The notes: a model not told the origin generated them from the letters alone. Counted from the stretch's first letter, positions 1-9,946 are shown. The stretch is DNA of 64,000 nt from CAYXDO01 sp964463485 (GCA_964463485.1 CAYXDO010000014.1:1-64000), one strand, 5' to 3'. Program-made: numbers and translations.

Positions 1-76
1 CCCTGTTCGAGTCGATCCTCTCCCTGAAATACTCGGCCACACCCAACGCATCATGAGTTGAACGTAGGTTGCGAGC

Positions 77-259
77 TCACGGGGCGCGGAACGCCGCCGT
101 GACTTTCTCCATCGGCTCGGTTCCGGCGATCGCGTTCCACACGTCCAGGAGGCCCTCATCCTGGTGGGCCTCGAGCACCTCTCGCACATCCTGGGTCCGG
201 CGGGCGAGCGCTGATACGGCTGATACGGCTGATACGGCTGATGCGGCTGATACGGCGCT
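77..259 (-). other. Open in-frame tail after the pilT-like stop; possible decayed 3' extension
   Basis: Immediately after the TGA that ends the PilT-like gene, the same reading frame stays open for 60 codons to the next TGA at 77-79. The first part is the 9-bp repeat block, translating as repeated Ala-Val-Ser. The rest looks protein-like, with acidic and hydrophobic alternation such as REVLEAHQDEG and LLDVWNAIAG. Beyond 77 the same frame is open again to the window edge. It could be a former C-terminal extension cut off by a stop codon, a remnant of another gene, or chance in GC-rich DNA. No start codon with a ribosome-binding site is visible. Confidence 0.3.
210..254. repeat. 9-bp tandem repeat, five copies
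   Basis: Five head-to-tail copies of GCTGATACG, the fourth with one substitution (GCTGATGCG), lie a few bases past the stop codon of the PilT-like gene. The unit length is a multiple of three, so copy-number change would keep the frame of the in-frame tail. Confidence 0.9.
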
Positions 260-2287
260 TCAGTCGAAATGGTGCCCTAGCTTCTCGAGCGTCCCTCGAA
301 GCTCGTTCTTCGCCACCGCCTTTCGCAAAGCTTCCCGCGGATCGACGATGCCGTCCTTCACGAGCTGAGTCAGGGAGTCATTCAGCGTCATCATGCCCGA
401 CCCTCGACCGGTCTGCATGATGGAGGCGATCTGAAACGTCTTTCCGTCTCGAATGAGGTTCGAGACCGCCGGGAGCACCACGAGCACCTCGTGGGCGGCG
501 ACTCTGCCCCCGCCGATCCTCTTCAATAGGGCCTGGGCGACGACGCCGCGAAGCCCCTCCGAGAGCATCACTCTGATCTGACTCTGCCGATCCGCGGGAA
601 ATTGGTCGATGATTCGGTCGACGGTGCTCACCGCGGTGTTCGTGTGAAGAGTACCGAACACGAGGTGACCCGTCTCGGCGGTTTCGAGGGCGATCGCGAC
701 GGTCTCGAGGTCACGCATCTCACCCACCAACACGATATCCGGGTCTTCTCTGAGCGCGGCTCGCAGCGCAGACGCGAACGAATGAGTATGAGTATGAATC
801 TCTCGCTGGTTGACGAGGCAGGCCTTCGGCTCGTGTACGAACTCGACGGGATCTTCGATGGTTATGATGTGATCGGTTCGCGTCGAGTTGATCAGATCGA
901 CCATGGCGGCGAGGGTCGTCGACTTGCCGGAACCGGTGGGACCGGTGACTACGACCAGACCTTTTTCGAGCAGCGTAAAATCTCGGATCACCTTCGGGAG
1001 ACGCAGGTCGTCCGCGCTTGGAACTTTGCTCGAGATCGTCCGGAGCACTCCGCCGACGCCTCGACGGTCTCGGAAAGCGTTGACGCGAAAGCGAGAAAGA
1101 CCCGGGACCTCGTACCCGTAGTCGGCATCGCCGGTGCCGCCGAACTGCCGCTTGCTCCCGTCGGGCGCGATCTGCATGAGCATGTTCTCGATGGCCGCGG
1201 AGTCGAGGACGACTTGAAATCCGGGAATGGCACAAATGTCGCCATCCTTGCGCATGCGTGGCGCGAGCCCGGCGGTGAGATGGAGGTCGGACGCTCCGTG
1301 AGTGACGAGCGTGTGGAGCATGGGTTCGATGGCCGGGCGCGATCCCGGAGCGACCGGGGCGAAGGCGATGGACCTCGGCTCCACAGTGGGCGCGTAAGGA
1401 TCGAGCGGAGGCGAGTGGGCTGCGTGTGTCCGCGCGGGCGCGGTCACCGAAGCGCCGGAATCGTGAGCGAGCTGAGCTCCAGCAAGGACCGCAGCGACCG
1501 CATGTACGAGCGGAGCGCTCGGGGCCGCGGGCGCTGGAGGGCTTGGCTCTGGAGGCGAAACTGGAGGCTGACCACGCTCGCTTGCCGGAGCCCCCGGAGA
1601 CTGCAGGCTCGGTGGCGGCGCGACCCGAACCGGCGCGACTGGAGCAGCTGCGACCGGCGGTGCGCTGATTGGGGCGCTAGCGTGCCACGGACCGGGCCCT
1701 CGAGCGAGCGGAGGCAGAGGAGCTTCGGCACCCGGCGGCTCGGGCGAGGAAGGCTCCGACTCCGTCGCCAGAGCGCGAATGAGTCGGTCGATCGTGTTTT
1801 CCTTGGGGCTCGGCGTCGGAGCAGGCGATTCTGGAGTGTCTCGCTGCCCGAGGACCCGCGGTCGGGCTCCCTCCACCGGTCGCGCGCCTCGGTCCTCCCG
1901 CCCAGCGCGACCGAGTACACTCGAGAGCGCCACACTCTCGGCCGTATCGATCATTCGGTTCGAGCTGGGCCCCTGGGGCAGGCCGAAGGACTGGATCGAG
2001 ACCAGGAATCGCGCTCCATCACGGGTGATGTGCACGAGAACCTGCCCGGCGGACGATGAGTACGGAAAACCGAGATCCGCGCCCGCTTCGTAAGCCTTCA
2101 CTTTCTCAGGAGGCACGATCTCTCGAAGCAATGCGTCGATTTGAGGTGTTTTGGCCTCCTGGGAGAGGAGGATTCGCTCGAGGCCAGAAGTCACGATTCG
2201 AACCGGACGACCGGTTTCGATCAGGAGCTCGTCGCCAGAGGCGCGATAGAGTGCGGCGATGAACCGATCGATTGCGCGCGAGCTCAT
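260..2287 (-). CDS. PilT-like type IV pilus retraction ATPase with duplicated N-terminal module
   Basis: A 675-residue secretion-type ATPase, about twice the length of a standard PilT. Residues 1-110 look like a degenerate PilT N-terminal (PAS-like) module, followed by a Pro/Ala-rich linker to about residue 320. A second N-terminal module with the typical ASDLHL signature follows, then the RecA-like core with Walker A GPTGSGKST near residue 449, the Asp box and His box, and Walker B/VGEMRD near 515-525. PilT hexamers disassemble pilin fibres at the inner membrane. The extra N-terminal copy and linker suggest a paralog rather than the housekeeping PilT. The ATG overlaps the preceding TGA by 4 bp, so it is last of a three-gene operon. 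The core assignment is firm; the pilus specificity is inferred. Confidence 0.9.
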   Translation of the reverse strand: MSSRAIDRFIAALYRASGDELLIETGRPVRIVTSGLERILLSQEAKTPQIDALLREIVPPEKVKAYEAGADLGFPYSSSAGQVLVHITRDGARFLVSIQSFGLPQGPSSNRMIDTAESVALSSVLGRAGREDRGARPVEGARPRVLGQRDTPESPAPTPSPKENTIDRLIRALATESEPSSPEPPGAEAPLPPLARGPGPWHASAPISAPPVAAAPVAPVRVAPPPSLQSPGAPASERGQPPVSPPEPSPPAPAAPSAPLVHAVAAVLAGAQLAHDSGASVTAPARTHAAHSPPLDPYAPTVEPRSIAFAPVAPGSRPAIEPMLHTLVTHGASDLHLTAGLAPRMRKDGDICAIPGFQVVLDSAAIENMLMQIAPDGSKRQFGGTGDADYGYEVPGLSRFRVNAFRDRRGVGGVLRTISSKVPSADDLRLPKVIRDFTLLEKGLVVVTGPTGSGKSTTLAAMVDLINSTRTDHIITIEDPVEFVHEPKACLVNQREIHTHTHSFASALRAALREDPDIVLVGEMRDLETVAIALETAETGHLVFGTLHTNTAVSTVDRIIDQFPADRQSQIRVMLSEGLRGVVAQALLKRIGGGRVAAHEVLVVLPAVSNLIRDGKTFQIASIMQTGRGSGMMTLNDSLTQLVKDGIVDPREALRKAVAKNELRGTLEKLGHHFD

Positions 2288-2760
2288 TTTGCCTCCTCGA
2301 GAGGAATCACTTGGATGACTCGGTCTAGGTTAACGAGGTAGAGCCACTCCTCAGAGTGCAGCGGGACGAAGCCCGAGACGCGTTCGAGATAGTCGCTGAG
2401 CCGTCTCGACTCCTTGGGCAGCAAATAGCGAAGAATACCTTCGAGCGTGGATCGATCCTCGAGGAGGAGCTGAACGTGAGCGGCCACGCTCTCCGCCGAC
2501 CCCTCGGCCTCCTCGTCCAACTCCTCGAGGCCCTCGAACATACTCAGGCGCACCCAAAGGGTCCGCTCCGTGCCTATCAGTCTCACGCCTTCGGGGCCAC
2601 GATAGGGGACGAACCGTCGCGTCGCCAACAAGTCTCGGAGTCGCTCGCCCCGCTCGTCCGGATTCTGGACTTCCGTCAGAAGTACTTCCGCCTTCAACGA
2701 GTCCCCGAGACTTCGCACCTCGACGCTGAGCGGCCGTTTGGGGACCCTGAACGAGCTCAC
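2284..2760 (-). CDS. Hypothetical protein, middle gene of the PilT operon
   Basis: A 158-residue cytoplasmic protein with a GTG start overlapping the preceding TGA (GTGA) and a stop overlapping the pilT-like ATG (ATGA). The open frame continues further upstream, but that part is out-of-frame reading of the neighbouring gene, so the overlap decides the start. The sequence alternates hydrophobic and charged residues, is rich in Glu, Leu and Arg, and has an acidic stretch near residues 78-90. There is no signal peptide or membrane segment. I do not recognise the family. Strict translational coupling on both sides suggests it works with the ATPase or the transglutaminase-like protein. Confidence 0.8.
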   Translation of the reverse strand: MSSFRVPKRPLSVEVRSLGDSLKAEVLLTEVQNPDERGERLRDLLATRRFVPYRGPEGVRLIGTERTLWVRLSMFEGLEELDEEAEGSAESVAAHVQLLLEDRSTLEGILRYLLPKESRRLSDYLERVSGFVPLHSEEWLYLVNLDRVIQVIPLEEAK

Positions 2761-3380
2761 TCGTGCTCCGAGGGAATATACAGCCCAAGAGGATTCACGC
2801 CGACCGTAGCAGCCGCATACGAGCGCGCATCGGCCTTGTTGAGCCTTTCGGCAATTCCAGGAAGCAACAATGGATAATGCCGGATTTCGTAAAGACGCTC
2901 GGCGATCGGCTCGATCGCCGAATCCTCGGTGCGCCAAGGCAGCGAACCGAAGGAAGCCAAGTCGAGGAGTCTCGAGTAGCTCCGCAGGCTCTTCTCGCAC
3001 TCGACGTTGAAGTAAAACTCGAAGTAACTCATCGCGAGCTCCCGCAGACTTCGATAAACGGGCTCCCGGAACCTCAAGGTGCTGAAGTTCGACTTGGCGA
3101 TCGCACCGAACAGCCGACCCTCTCGAAACACCGCGATCACGTGGTCGTCGTCTCGGACCGCCGCCAGATCGAGCAGGGTTGGCGGTCGCCCGAGGCGGTC
3201 GAGCGCCGCCGCCGCGAACACGGCCCCGTCCATGCAGTGGGCGCGACGGTCTCTGAGTACCGATCTCGGGCATCGATAAATCGGATCGGCGCTATATTCG
3301 GTCGTGTCGATGAACTCCTGTATGGCTGCAGGCGTGTGGAGCCGTGCGAGAATTTTCTCTTCCTTCCTATTCCATGACAT
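2757..3380 (-). CDS. Transglutaminase-like cysteine protein
   Basis: A 207-residue protein, taking the ATG that begins MSWNRKEEK; an ATG 14 codons upstream is possible. Cys49 sits at the start of a helix (CMDGAVF) and His80 lies in a following strand (DDDHVIAVF), the Cys-His spacing and context of transglutaminase-like (papain-fold) domains; a third catalytic residue is not obvious. There is no signal peptide, so it is probably cytoplasmic, possibly a peptidase or a binding-only relative. It is first gene of the operon leading by 4-bp overlaps into a hypothetical protein and the PilT-like ATPase. The fold is an inference from motif spacing. Confidence 0.65.
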   Translation of the reverse strand: MSWNRKEEKILARLHTPAAIQEFIDTTEYSADPIYRCPRSVLRDRRAHCMDGAVFAAAALDRLGRPPTLLDLAAVRDDDHVIAVFREGRLFGAIAKSNFSTLRFREPVYRSLRELAMSYFEFYFNVECEKSLRSYSRLLDLASFGSLPWRTEDSAIEPIAERLYEIRHYPLLLPGIAERLNKADARSYAAATVGVNPLGLYIPSEHE

Positions 3381-3452
3381 GATCAAATCGTGCCGCCAAG
3401 CCGAAGTGGGCGCCCGGCTCATACCGCGAACGCTTCGCCAAGCAAAGCCAAT

Positions 3453-5909
3453 CTACCTGAGCTCGATGACTCCGATTCTTCCGGACACGCCGCCAGCGAT
3501 GGACAGGTTTCCCGAGGTCGCGATCGAGAGCACGGCGCCGAGAGGGTACGGAATTTCCGCAGCGCTGAGTGAGATCCACGCCCCGCCCGCGGAGACGTCG
3601 AGCCCGCCGGCGAACGCCGCGATGTCACTTCGGTTCTCGACCGGCGTGCCGGACACGCAACTCACGAGTCCATTCTCCGGGGGCGGATCCGCACAGGCAT
3701 GGCCGGGCGAAGACGTCAGCAGCAATCGGCGAACGACCTTGCTCGAGTGCTGACTGAACGGATTGACGAAATCACCTCGCCAACCCACCTCGAACACGTC
3801 TGGGCATCGAACGTTCAGGGCGCTGTAGACCGGCGGAAGTGCGCCTTCGTCGGTGATCGGTGAGGTGTCTCGAATTCGTCTCGCGTAGTCGGTTTCGACA
3901 CGTAACTCACCTCGCCCGGGGAGAATGCGAGTGATGGTGTTCACGCCGACCGCCCACGCGATCCCCGTCGATTCGTCGATGTTCGAATACGGGTACGAAG
4001 ACGCGAGGGTCGATATTTGTCCGTCGTTACTCATGAAATGGAGGACGCCCTCGAGGTCGAGGGCGAGCAGGCCGAGGCGACCGAGCTGAACGAGCTTCCG
4101 AGCCGAAAACGGCACGCCTATGGGGCTCGACAGCGCGAGCGAATCGAGCTCCAAGGTCCAAAGAGAGCGCTTCCCACCCCGCTGGAAAACTACCGTGGCT
4201 CGATCGTCGACGACCTTGGTGATGGGTCCGGCCTCGCCGCGCCCCTCACCCCCTGAGGGGAAGGACCGGAACTCGAAGGCATCGGGTCGCGAGCCGATCC
4301 AGACTCCATCCGAGGTCACTGCGGCGAGGCGTCCATCATTTGTCACAGTCGTCGCGCGCACCGGCGGCAGATCGGCGTGTGGACCATAAATGGGTTCGAT
4401 CGCTCCGCCGCGCACGCGTCGATATACGGCGCCGGTCTCCGTGCGCAGCAGGAGCCCTCCGGGCGTCCGCTCGACCAAGCGGATCGGTTCCGGGGCCTCG
4501 GAAAACAGGGTCGGAGCCTGTCCCTCACCGAGAGACGCGTACTCTTCGAGCACAGCGTCTGCGCTCACGCGAAGGGAAGTTCGGTCATTGAAGACGACCA
4601 AGGCAGACTCCTCGCTCTCGGGAATGATGGCCATGCACGCCCGTACTCTTTCGAACCGGACGGCGCGGGCGTGGGAGATCTTGGAAGGATCGACACTGTC
4701 GGCGTCGAGCTCGAAAGTGAAGACGAGCTGCCCCGGATCACTTCCAAGATTGGCGTTGGAACATGCGAACACACGATCGCCAAAAGCGGCCGCGTGGGTC
4801 GTCTCGACGATTTTCACCGGACCATTTGGAAGGCTCGCTTGTTCCGAAATGCGGGCCGCGCACCTCGCTCCATCGGCTCCGTAGGAAATGAGTCTCTCGC
4901 CTCCGACCGCCAAGTGATGGGAAGGAATCAGGGACTTGATGCTCGTGCGACCGCAGGGTGGAGGGAGAAGAACGTCCCGACAGGGACCGCCTTGGCTGGG
5001 GCAAAATCCGAGCCCTGCCGTCTGAGAAGAGGACGTCCCTTCCTTGGACCCTCCGGCCAGAATGATGTCGGTACCGTCGAAATGAATATCCTCGACCAAG
5101 AGAGTCGTCTCGACCCGGCGACCGGGCCGCAACTCATCGTCTATGACCGACACGAAGTCGAGGAACGATCCACGCTGATCGGCCCTGCCGCTCACGAGCA
5201 CGACGCTCGATGTGTGGCCGAGAAAGGTCGCGATTCCGCCCTCGAGCACGGGGGCGTCACCCACGACGACCGCGCGGCTGGGGTCGACGCGAACGGCCTT
5301 TCCGGAGCCGAACAAGAGTGCTGTTCCGTCGGCCGCCAGAGTACCGCTTCCCAGAATGAACGGCTGCTCTGGGGCGAGAGGCGTGACCTCGATCGAGCTT
5401 GGTTCGAAGTGAGGCTCCGGCCAAGGGCAAGCGCACTGACCAGGGACGTCGATGAAGACCGATGATTTGAGGATTTCGAAGACACTCGCGGATTCGGCGG
5501 ATTTCTGTCCGTCGGAAGATACGAGCGAGCTGTGCATGAACGGCGGGAGTGGGCAGCTGTCGCCGGGAAACAAGAGCATGGGTGAAGAGAGCGTCGGGGC
5601 GAGACAGCGCCCGCACGAACCGCCGCGATCTCGCGCTAGGTGGGGAACGAGCGCGTCCACCTCGACCTGCGAAAGCTGCTCCCCGCTTGGAAGCGCGAGG
5701 TCTATCGGAGCAAGCCAGCCAAGGCCGACTCGCTCTCCTTCGGCCAGCTCGATCTCTATCGGGACACGAAGCTTCTCGACGCGTGTGGGTTGGTTCTGAG
5801 CGTCGAGCGCGAAAAGAAATACGAGGCTTCCGGCCGGCGCATCGGGCGCCAGCGTCAATTCCTCGGAGCAGGCGACCAACGCCAGCAAAGCCGCAGCGCC
5901 AGCTCGCAT
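3453..5909 (-). CDS. Large lipoprotein, beta-propeller-like, lineage-specific family (copy A)
   Basis: An 818-residue predicted lipoprotein. The signal peptide ends in the lipobox LVAC (Cys14). A short beta domain follows, then a Cys cluster (CGRC, then GDSCPLP about 15 residues later, then GQCACPWP), then roughly 600 residues of repeated short beta strands of the kind seen in propellers (for example DGTALLFGSG and TVTNDGRLAAVTSDG). The same plan and Cys cluster recur in the lipoprotein at 31183-33645, and a looser version at 33721-35427. It is convergent with nothing and divergent from the large ASH/vWA lipoprotein. The function is unknown; an outer-surface sensor or binding role is speculation. 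Confidence 0.8.
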   Translation of the reverse strand: MRAGAAALLALVACSEELTLAPDAPAGSLVFLFALDAQNQPTRVEKLRVPIEIELAEGERVGLGWLAPIDLALPSGEQLSQVEVDALVPHLARDRGGSCGRCLAPTLSSPMLLFPGDSCPLPPFMHSSLVSSDGQKSAESASVFEILKSSVFIDVPGQCACPWPEPHFEPSSIEVTPLAPEQPFILGSGTLAADGTALLFGSGKAVRVDPSRAVVVGDAPVLEGGIATFLGHTSSVVLVSGRADQRGSFLDFVSVIDDELRPGRRVETTLLVEDIHFDGTDIILAGGSKEGTSSSQTAGLGFCPSQGGPCRDVLLPPPCGRTSIKSLIPSHHLAVGGERLISYGADGARCAARISEQASLPNGPVKIVETTHAAAFGDRVFACSNANLGSDPGQLVFTFELDADSVDPSKISHARAVRFERVRACMAIIPESEESALVVFNDRTSLRVSADAVLEEYASLGEGQAPTLFSEAPEPIRLVERTPGGLLLRTETGAVYRRVRGGAIEPIYGPHADLPPVRATTVTNDGRLAAVTSDGVWIGSRPDAFEFRSFPSGGEGRGEAGPITKVVDDRATVVFQRGGKRSLWTLELDSLALSSPIGVPFSARKLVQLGRLGLLALDLEGVLHFMSNDGQISTLASSYPYSNIDESTGIAWAVGVNTITRILPGRGELRVETDYARRIRDTSPITDEGALPPVYSALNVRCPDVFEVGWRGDFVNPFSQHSSKVVRRLLLTSSPGHACADPPPENGLVSCVSGTPVENRSDIAAFAGGLDVSAGGAWISLSAAEIPYPLGAVLSIATSGNLSIAGGVSGRIGVIELR

Positions 5910-6031
5910 GACTTACCTTCAGCTGAAGCCAGTGAGAACGCAATCTGCACGAGGTGGAGCCAGCAGAAAGCCCTCGTGCCAGGAGGCGACCAGGCGACAG
6001 GTCGTCGTTCAACCAAGTCCCGAGGAGTGTT

Positions 6032-9000
6032 ATGGTGCCGTCGATGCGTTCACCGCTCGTCGTCCTCGCTCTCGCCACTGTCTACGCCTGCGGCGACGCG
6101 AGGCAAGAACGTCTGTGCGGCTCCGGCCAGATCGAAGTCGATGGCCGCTGTGAGTCGCGACCGTCTGCAGATGCGGGGCAAGACGCCGATGCGGTCGGGC
6201 TGGATTCACAACCACCGGACGCCCACAGTCTCGCCGACTCTGCTTCCGACGCCGAGCCGGTCGACTCGGAAGCCGTGGACGCAGAATCACCCGACAGTCA
6301 GCCCGACGCAGGCGACGCATTGCCCGTGGACGGCGGGGACGACGGTGGAAACGGGGACGCGGAACCCGTCGATTCTGGATTCGAGAGTGCGTTTCTTTCG
6401 ACGTCCGAAATCGACTTCGGTCGCGCCGTCGTGGGAACGGTCGTCGAACGATTCGTGCGCGTCGAGAATCGGAGCGCGTCGGCCCTTCTCGTCCGCCCTG
6501 GCGTCCTCACCGGCGATCAAGCGCTCAGCGCGGAGACTCCGACCACGAGTCCGGTCGCTCTTTCTCCTGGAGAAGGTTTCGACCTGATCTTCCGATACTC
6601 ACCCACTGGGAGCTCCCTCGCCACAGCCCAACTCGCGATCCAACTCTGCGATGGGGGCTGTGAGGCCACCATTTCCCTCCGCGGAGAGGGCGTCGTCGAC
6701 CCCCTCGTCTGCAACCCTCCCAGCCTCGATTTCGGCTTCGTTCCTCCCGGGGCCTGTGTGAGTCGGTCGGTCGATTGTACGAATGTCTCGAGTTACGACG
6801 TGCACCTAGCTCACGCTGACGTGGTGATCGGAACGGCGCTGGAGTTCAGCGCGATGCTCCCAGTGGCTCCGACGGTCGTCCTTCCCCAAGCGACCCTATC
6901 CACAGAAGTGACCTTCTGCCCAACGAACCTCGGTCCTGAATCGGGCGGATTTGCTTTGACCATCAATCATCCCGATCCCAGCCGAGCGACCTCGTTGGTG
7001 ACCTTCCGAGGGGCCGGAGGCGGACCCGACGTCGAGTGTATGCCGACCAGCCTCGAGCTCGGCTTCATCCCCGTCGGGCGCTCCGCGATCGGTACGATCG
7101 CCTGCACCAACCAAGGGACCGCGCCGCTGGCGGTCGGCAGCGTCGCCTTCGTTCAAGGCACCACGAGCGAGCTGAGCTTCTCCGCGTCGGTCGGCGGAGC
7201 GTCGATCAACTTCCCCAACACGATCTCTCCCGGAGTTACTTTCTCGATCGAGGTGACCTTCACGCCGCTCGCGGCCGGAGATCATGAGACGAACCTCGAG
7301 CTCGCCAGCAACGAGCTCGCGGAGCCCGTGCGGCGAATTCGGGTACACGCTGCGGCCTTGCCCACGGGCGCTGGATGCTCCGTAGACTTCGAGCCAGCTG
7401 CGATCGACTTCGGCCTCGTGGCGATCGGGACCTCGGTCCGCGAGACCGCCACCGTCGTCAATGTCGGAACAGGCGCTTGCGGCGTCTCGATCACGCCGCC
7501 GGCCGGCGCTTTCGCCGTTTCGGGCACACTCGTGGGCGTCATCGATCCGGGCCAGCGACTGTCCGTCGACGTCGTCTTCACGCCCGTGGCGGTCGCTACA
7601 TTCTCGGGCGTCTTGATCATCGACTCGAACGACCTCACTCGCCCCAGCGTGGACCTATCGCTGACGGGCTCCGGGAGCGATTCGGGTGTGACTCACGATG
7701 GCCCGATCGATTTCGGGGTCGTGCCGCTGGGTTGCGCGCAGGAGATCACGCGTGAACTCACCGTGACGAACGAAGGAAGCGCGCTGCTGCTGGTCGCCTC
7801 GGTCGGGCTCGTGTTGGGATCGTCACCCGCCTTCACACTCGAGGCGGTACCCTCGCCCTTTCCCCTGCTGCCCGGCCTGCCAGTGCCGATCACCGTTCGA
7901 TTTCAACCTACTCAGCCGGGGTCATACTCGGGCACGGTGGCGATCGAGCTCGCAGAGGGGACGATTTACGTCGATGTTGCGGGCTCCGCGGCGCCGAGCG
8001 GCCAGGTCCTCGATAGGTTCGTCGCCACCGGTGCTTCGGCTGTCGACGTACTCTTGGTGGTCGATGACTCATGTTCGATGCAGGACTACCAAGATCGGCT
8101 GGCGGCGTCCTTGCCTGACTTCGTCTCGATCGGAGACTCCGTCGGGTCCGACTATCACATCGGCATCATCACGACGGATGCAACGTCTCCGCTGGTGGGT
8201 CGGCTGCGCGGAACGCCAGCCTTCGTCACTCCGCTCCAGGTGGGTCGGGCGGCAAGTCTCGCCGCCAACGCGGCCGTCGGTATCAACGGATCTCCAGACG
8301 AACAGGGGCTCTTCGCCGCCGCGGAGGCCACTTCGAATCCTTCGCTCCTGGCTGGCCCCAACGCCGGGTTCCTGCGAGCGGATGGGCAACTCTCCGTCGT
8401 CGTCCTCAGCGATGAAGATGAGCAGAGCACCTTCACAGTGGCCAGCCTCCTTGATCGGATCGCCAGACGACCGATCGGCGCACCTGGCGTCACGATCCAC
8501 GGCATCACCTCGGGCCTCGCGGGTTGTGGGTTTGCGCAACCCACTCCCCGATATTCCGATGCAATCCGGCTCACGAGCGGGATCGAGGCGTCGATCTGCG
8601 AACCTGACTACACGCCGCTGATCGCCCAGATCGCCCGTGCCGTCTTCAACGAGGGCGCGGCCGTCTTTCCTCTCTCGGCGGTGCCTGCGGCGGGTTCGAT
8701 CGAGCTTCGTGTGGACGGCGCCCTGGTTCCATCGAGGACCGGAACGATCAGCGCATGGTACTTGGACCCGAGCCGACGACTCGTCGCCTTCGCCCGAGGT
8801 CACGCGCCTGCGCAAGGCGCCGACGTCGAGATCCGCTACTCACTTGGATGTGTACCGGCAACCTGCGGAAACTCCGTGCTCGAGTCAGGGGAGGGGTGCG
8901 ATGACGGAGACGCTGACGACCTGGACGGGTGCCCCACGACGTGTCGACCGGCCGTGTGTGGCGACTCGTTTGTTCGGTCGGGCTTCGAGCAGTGCGACGA

Positions 9001-9946
9001 CGGCAATACTTTTCCAGGCGACGGCTGTAACGATCTTTGCGTGATCGAGGGATGCGGCAACGGCATCTTGGAGGCCGCCGAAGCGTGCGACCAAGGTTCC
9101 GCAAACTCGGACGTGACGCCTAACGCTTGCCGGACGAGCTGCACACTCCCGGCGTGTCACGATGGCGTCGTGGACAACGGCGAGGCCTGCGACGACGGAA
9201 ACACCTCCGACGTCGACGAGTGTGCTGGAGAGTGCCTGCTGCCGCGGTGCGGAGACGGCTTCGTCCGCGCGAACGTCGAAGAGTGTGATGACGGCAACGG
9301 GGTGGACGACGACTCATGCAGTAATGCGTGTGTGTGGAACGTCGCGAGCTTCAACGTAACCTCGATTTCCGCGCCCTTCGTACCCACGGGAGGAACCCAT
9401 CTGGTAGCCCTCGAGGCGGGCGACGACGCGGTCGAGGCGGTCGCAATCGGCTTCCCGTTCGACTTCCTTGGAGTCCCCGTTGCGACGGTCCACGTGACCA
9501 CCAACGGGCTCATCGCGTTCGAACCGAGCAACGCGAACGAATACATCAACGAGGCCTTGCCGTCGGCGTCTGATCCCAACGCCTTCGTCGCTTGGTGGTG
9601 GGACGACCTGAATCCTCACCAGACGGGCGTCCCACCGCCGAGCCTCACGACGGCCGTCTCGGGCGCGAGCCCGAACCGCGTACGCTCATTCACCATGATC
9701 GACGTACCAAAATTCGGGGCGACGTCAGCCAATCCCGTGCGAGTGAGTGCGGAGATTCGACTCCACGAATCCACGAACATCGTCGAGATCCACTACGGCC
9801 CTACGTTCGGGGCGGCCGCCGAGTTCAGCGCGTCGGTCGGATGGGAGAGCTCAGGAGGCATCTTCGGAGCCGACGTGCTCGGGTGCAGCCCGAACTGCCG
9901 GCTTGCGGATTGGCCGACCGACACGGTCCTGCGCTACAGCCCGTGA
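6032..9946 (+). CDS. Modular surface lipoprotein: ASH repeats, vWA, DUF4215 repeats, nidogen-like tail
   Basis: A 1304-residue lipoprotein. The ATG at 6032 has an AGGAG five bases upstream and precedes a signal peptide with lipobox VYAC; another ATG lies four codons on. In order: an Asp/Ser/Pro-rich linker (about residues 45-115); about five ASH/HYDIN-type beta domains (about 120-655), each opening with a short strand such as IDFG or LDFG; a von Willebrand A domain (about 670-870) with a DDSCSM metal-site motif; four or five DUF4215 cysteine modules (about 940-1100) with CDDGN signatures; and a C-terminal beta domain with nidogen-like TNGLIAF and AWWWDDL motifs. This build is typical of myxobacterial surface adhesins. 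The ligand is unknown. Confidence 0.88.
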   Translation: MVPSMRSPLVVLALATVYACGDARQERLCGSGQIEVDGRCESRPSADAGQDADAVGLDSQPPDAHSLADSASDAEPVDSEAVDAESPDSQPDAGDALPVDGGDDGGNGDAEPVDSGFESAFLSTSEIDFGRAVVGTVVERFVRVENRSASALLVRPGVLTGDQALSAETPTTSPVALSPGEGFDLIFRYSPTGSSLATAQLAIQLCDGGCEATISLRGEGVVDPLVCNPPSLDFGFVPPGACVSRSVDCTNVSSYDVHLAHADVVIGTALEFSAMLPVAPTVVLPQATLSTEVTFCPTNLGPESGGFALTINHPDPSRATSLVTFRGAGGGPDVECMPTSLELGFIPVGRSAIGTIACTNQGTAPLAVGSVAFVQGTTSELSFSASVGGASINFPNTISPGVTFSIEVTFTPLAAGDHETNLELASNELAEPVRRIRVHAAALPTGAGCSVDFEPAAIDFGLVAIGTSVRETATVVNVGTGACGVSITPPAGAFAVSGTLVGVIDPGQRLSVDVVFTPVAVATFSGVLIIDSNDLTRPSVDLSLTGSGSDSGVTHDGPIDFGVVPLGCAQEITRELTVTNEGSALLLVASVGLVLGSSPAFTLEAVPSPFPLLPGLPVPITVRFQPTQPGSYSGTVAIELAEGTIYVDVAGSAAPSGQVLDRFVATGASAVDVLLVVDDSCSMQDYQDRLAASLPDFVSIGDSVGSDYHIGIITTDATSPLVGRLRGTPAFVTPLQVGRAASLAANAAVGINGSPDEQGLFAAAEATSNPSLLAGPNAGFLRADGQLSVVVLSDEDEQSTFTVASLLDRIARRPIGAPGVTIHGITSGLAGCGFAQPTPRYSDAIRLTSGIEASICEPDYTPLIAQIARAVFNEGAAVFPLSAVPAAGSIELRVDGALVPSRTGTISAWYLDPSRRLVAFARGHAPAQGADVEIRYSLGCVPATCGNSVLESGEGCDDGDADDLDGCPTTCRPAVCGDSFVRSGFEQCDDGNTFPGDGCNDLCVIEGCGNGILEAAEACDQGSANSDVTPNACRTSCTLPACHDGVVDNGEACDDGNTSDVDECAGECLLPRCGDGFVRANVEECDDGNGVDDDSCSNACVWNVASFNVTSISAPFVPTGGTHLVALEAGDDAVEAVAIGFPFDFLGVPVATVHVTTNGLIAFEPSNANEYINEALPSASDPNAFVAWWWDDLNPHQTGVPPPSLTTAVSGASPNRVRSFTMIDVPKFGATSANPVRVSAEIRLHESTNIVEIHYGPTFGAAAEFSASVGWESSGGIFGADVLGCSPNCRLADWPTDTVLRYSP

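Noticed and set aside
602..2059. Long plus-strand open frame (485 codons)
   Set aside because: It is antisense to the PilT-like ATPase, whose motifs are all on the minus strand.
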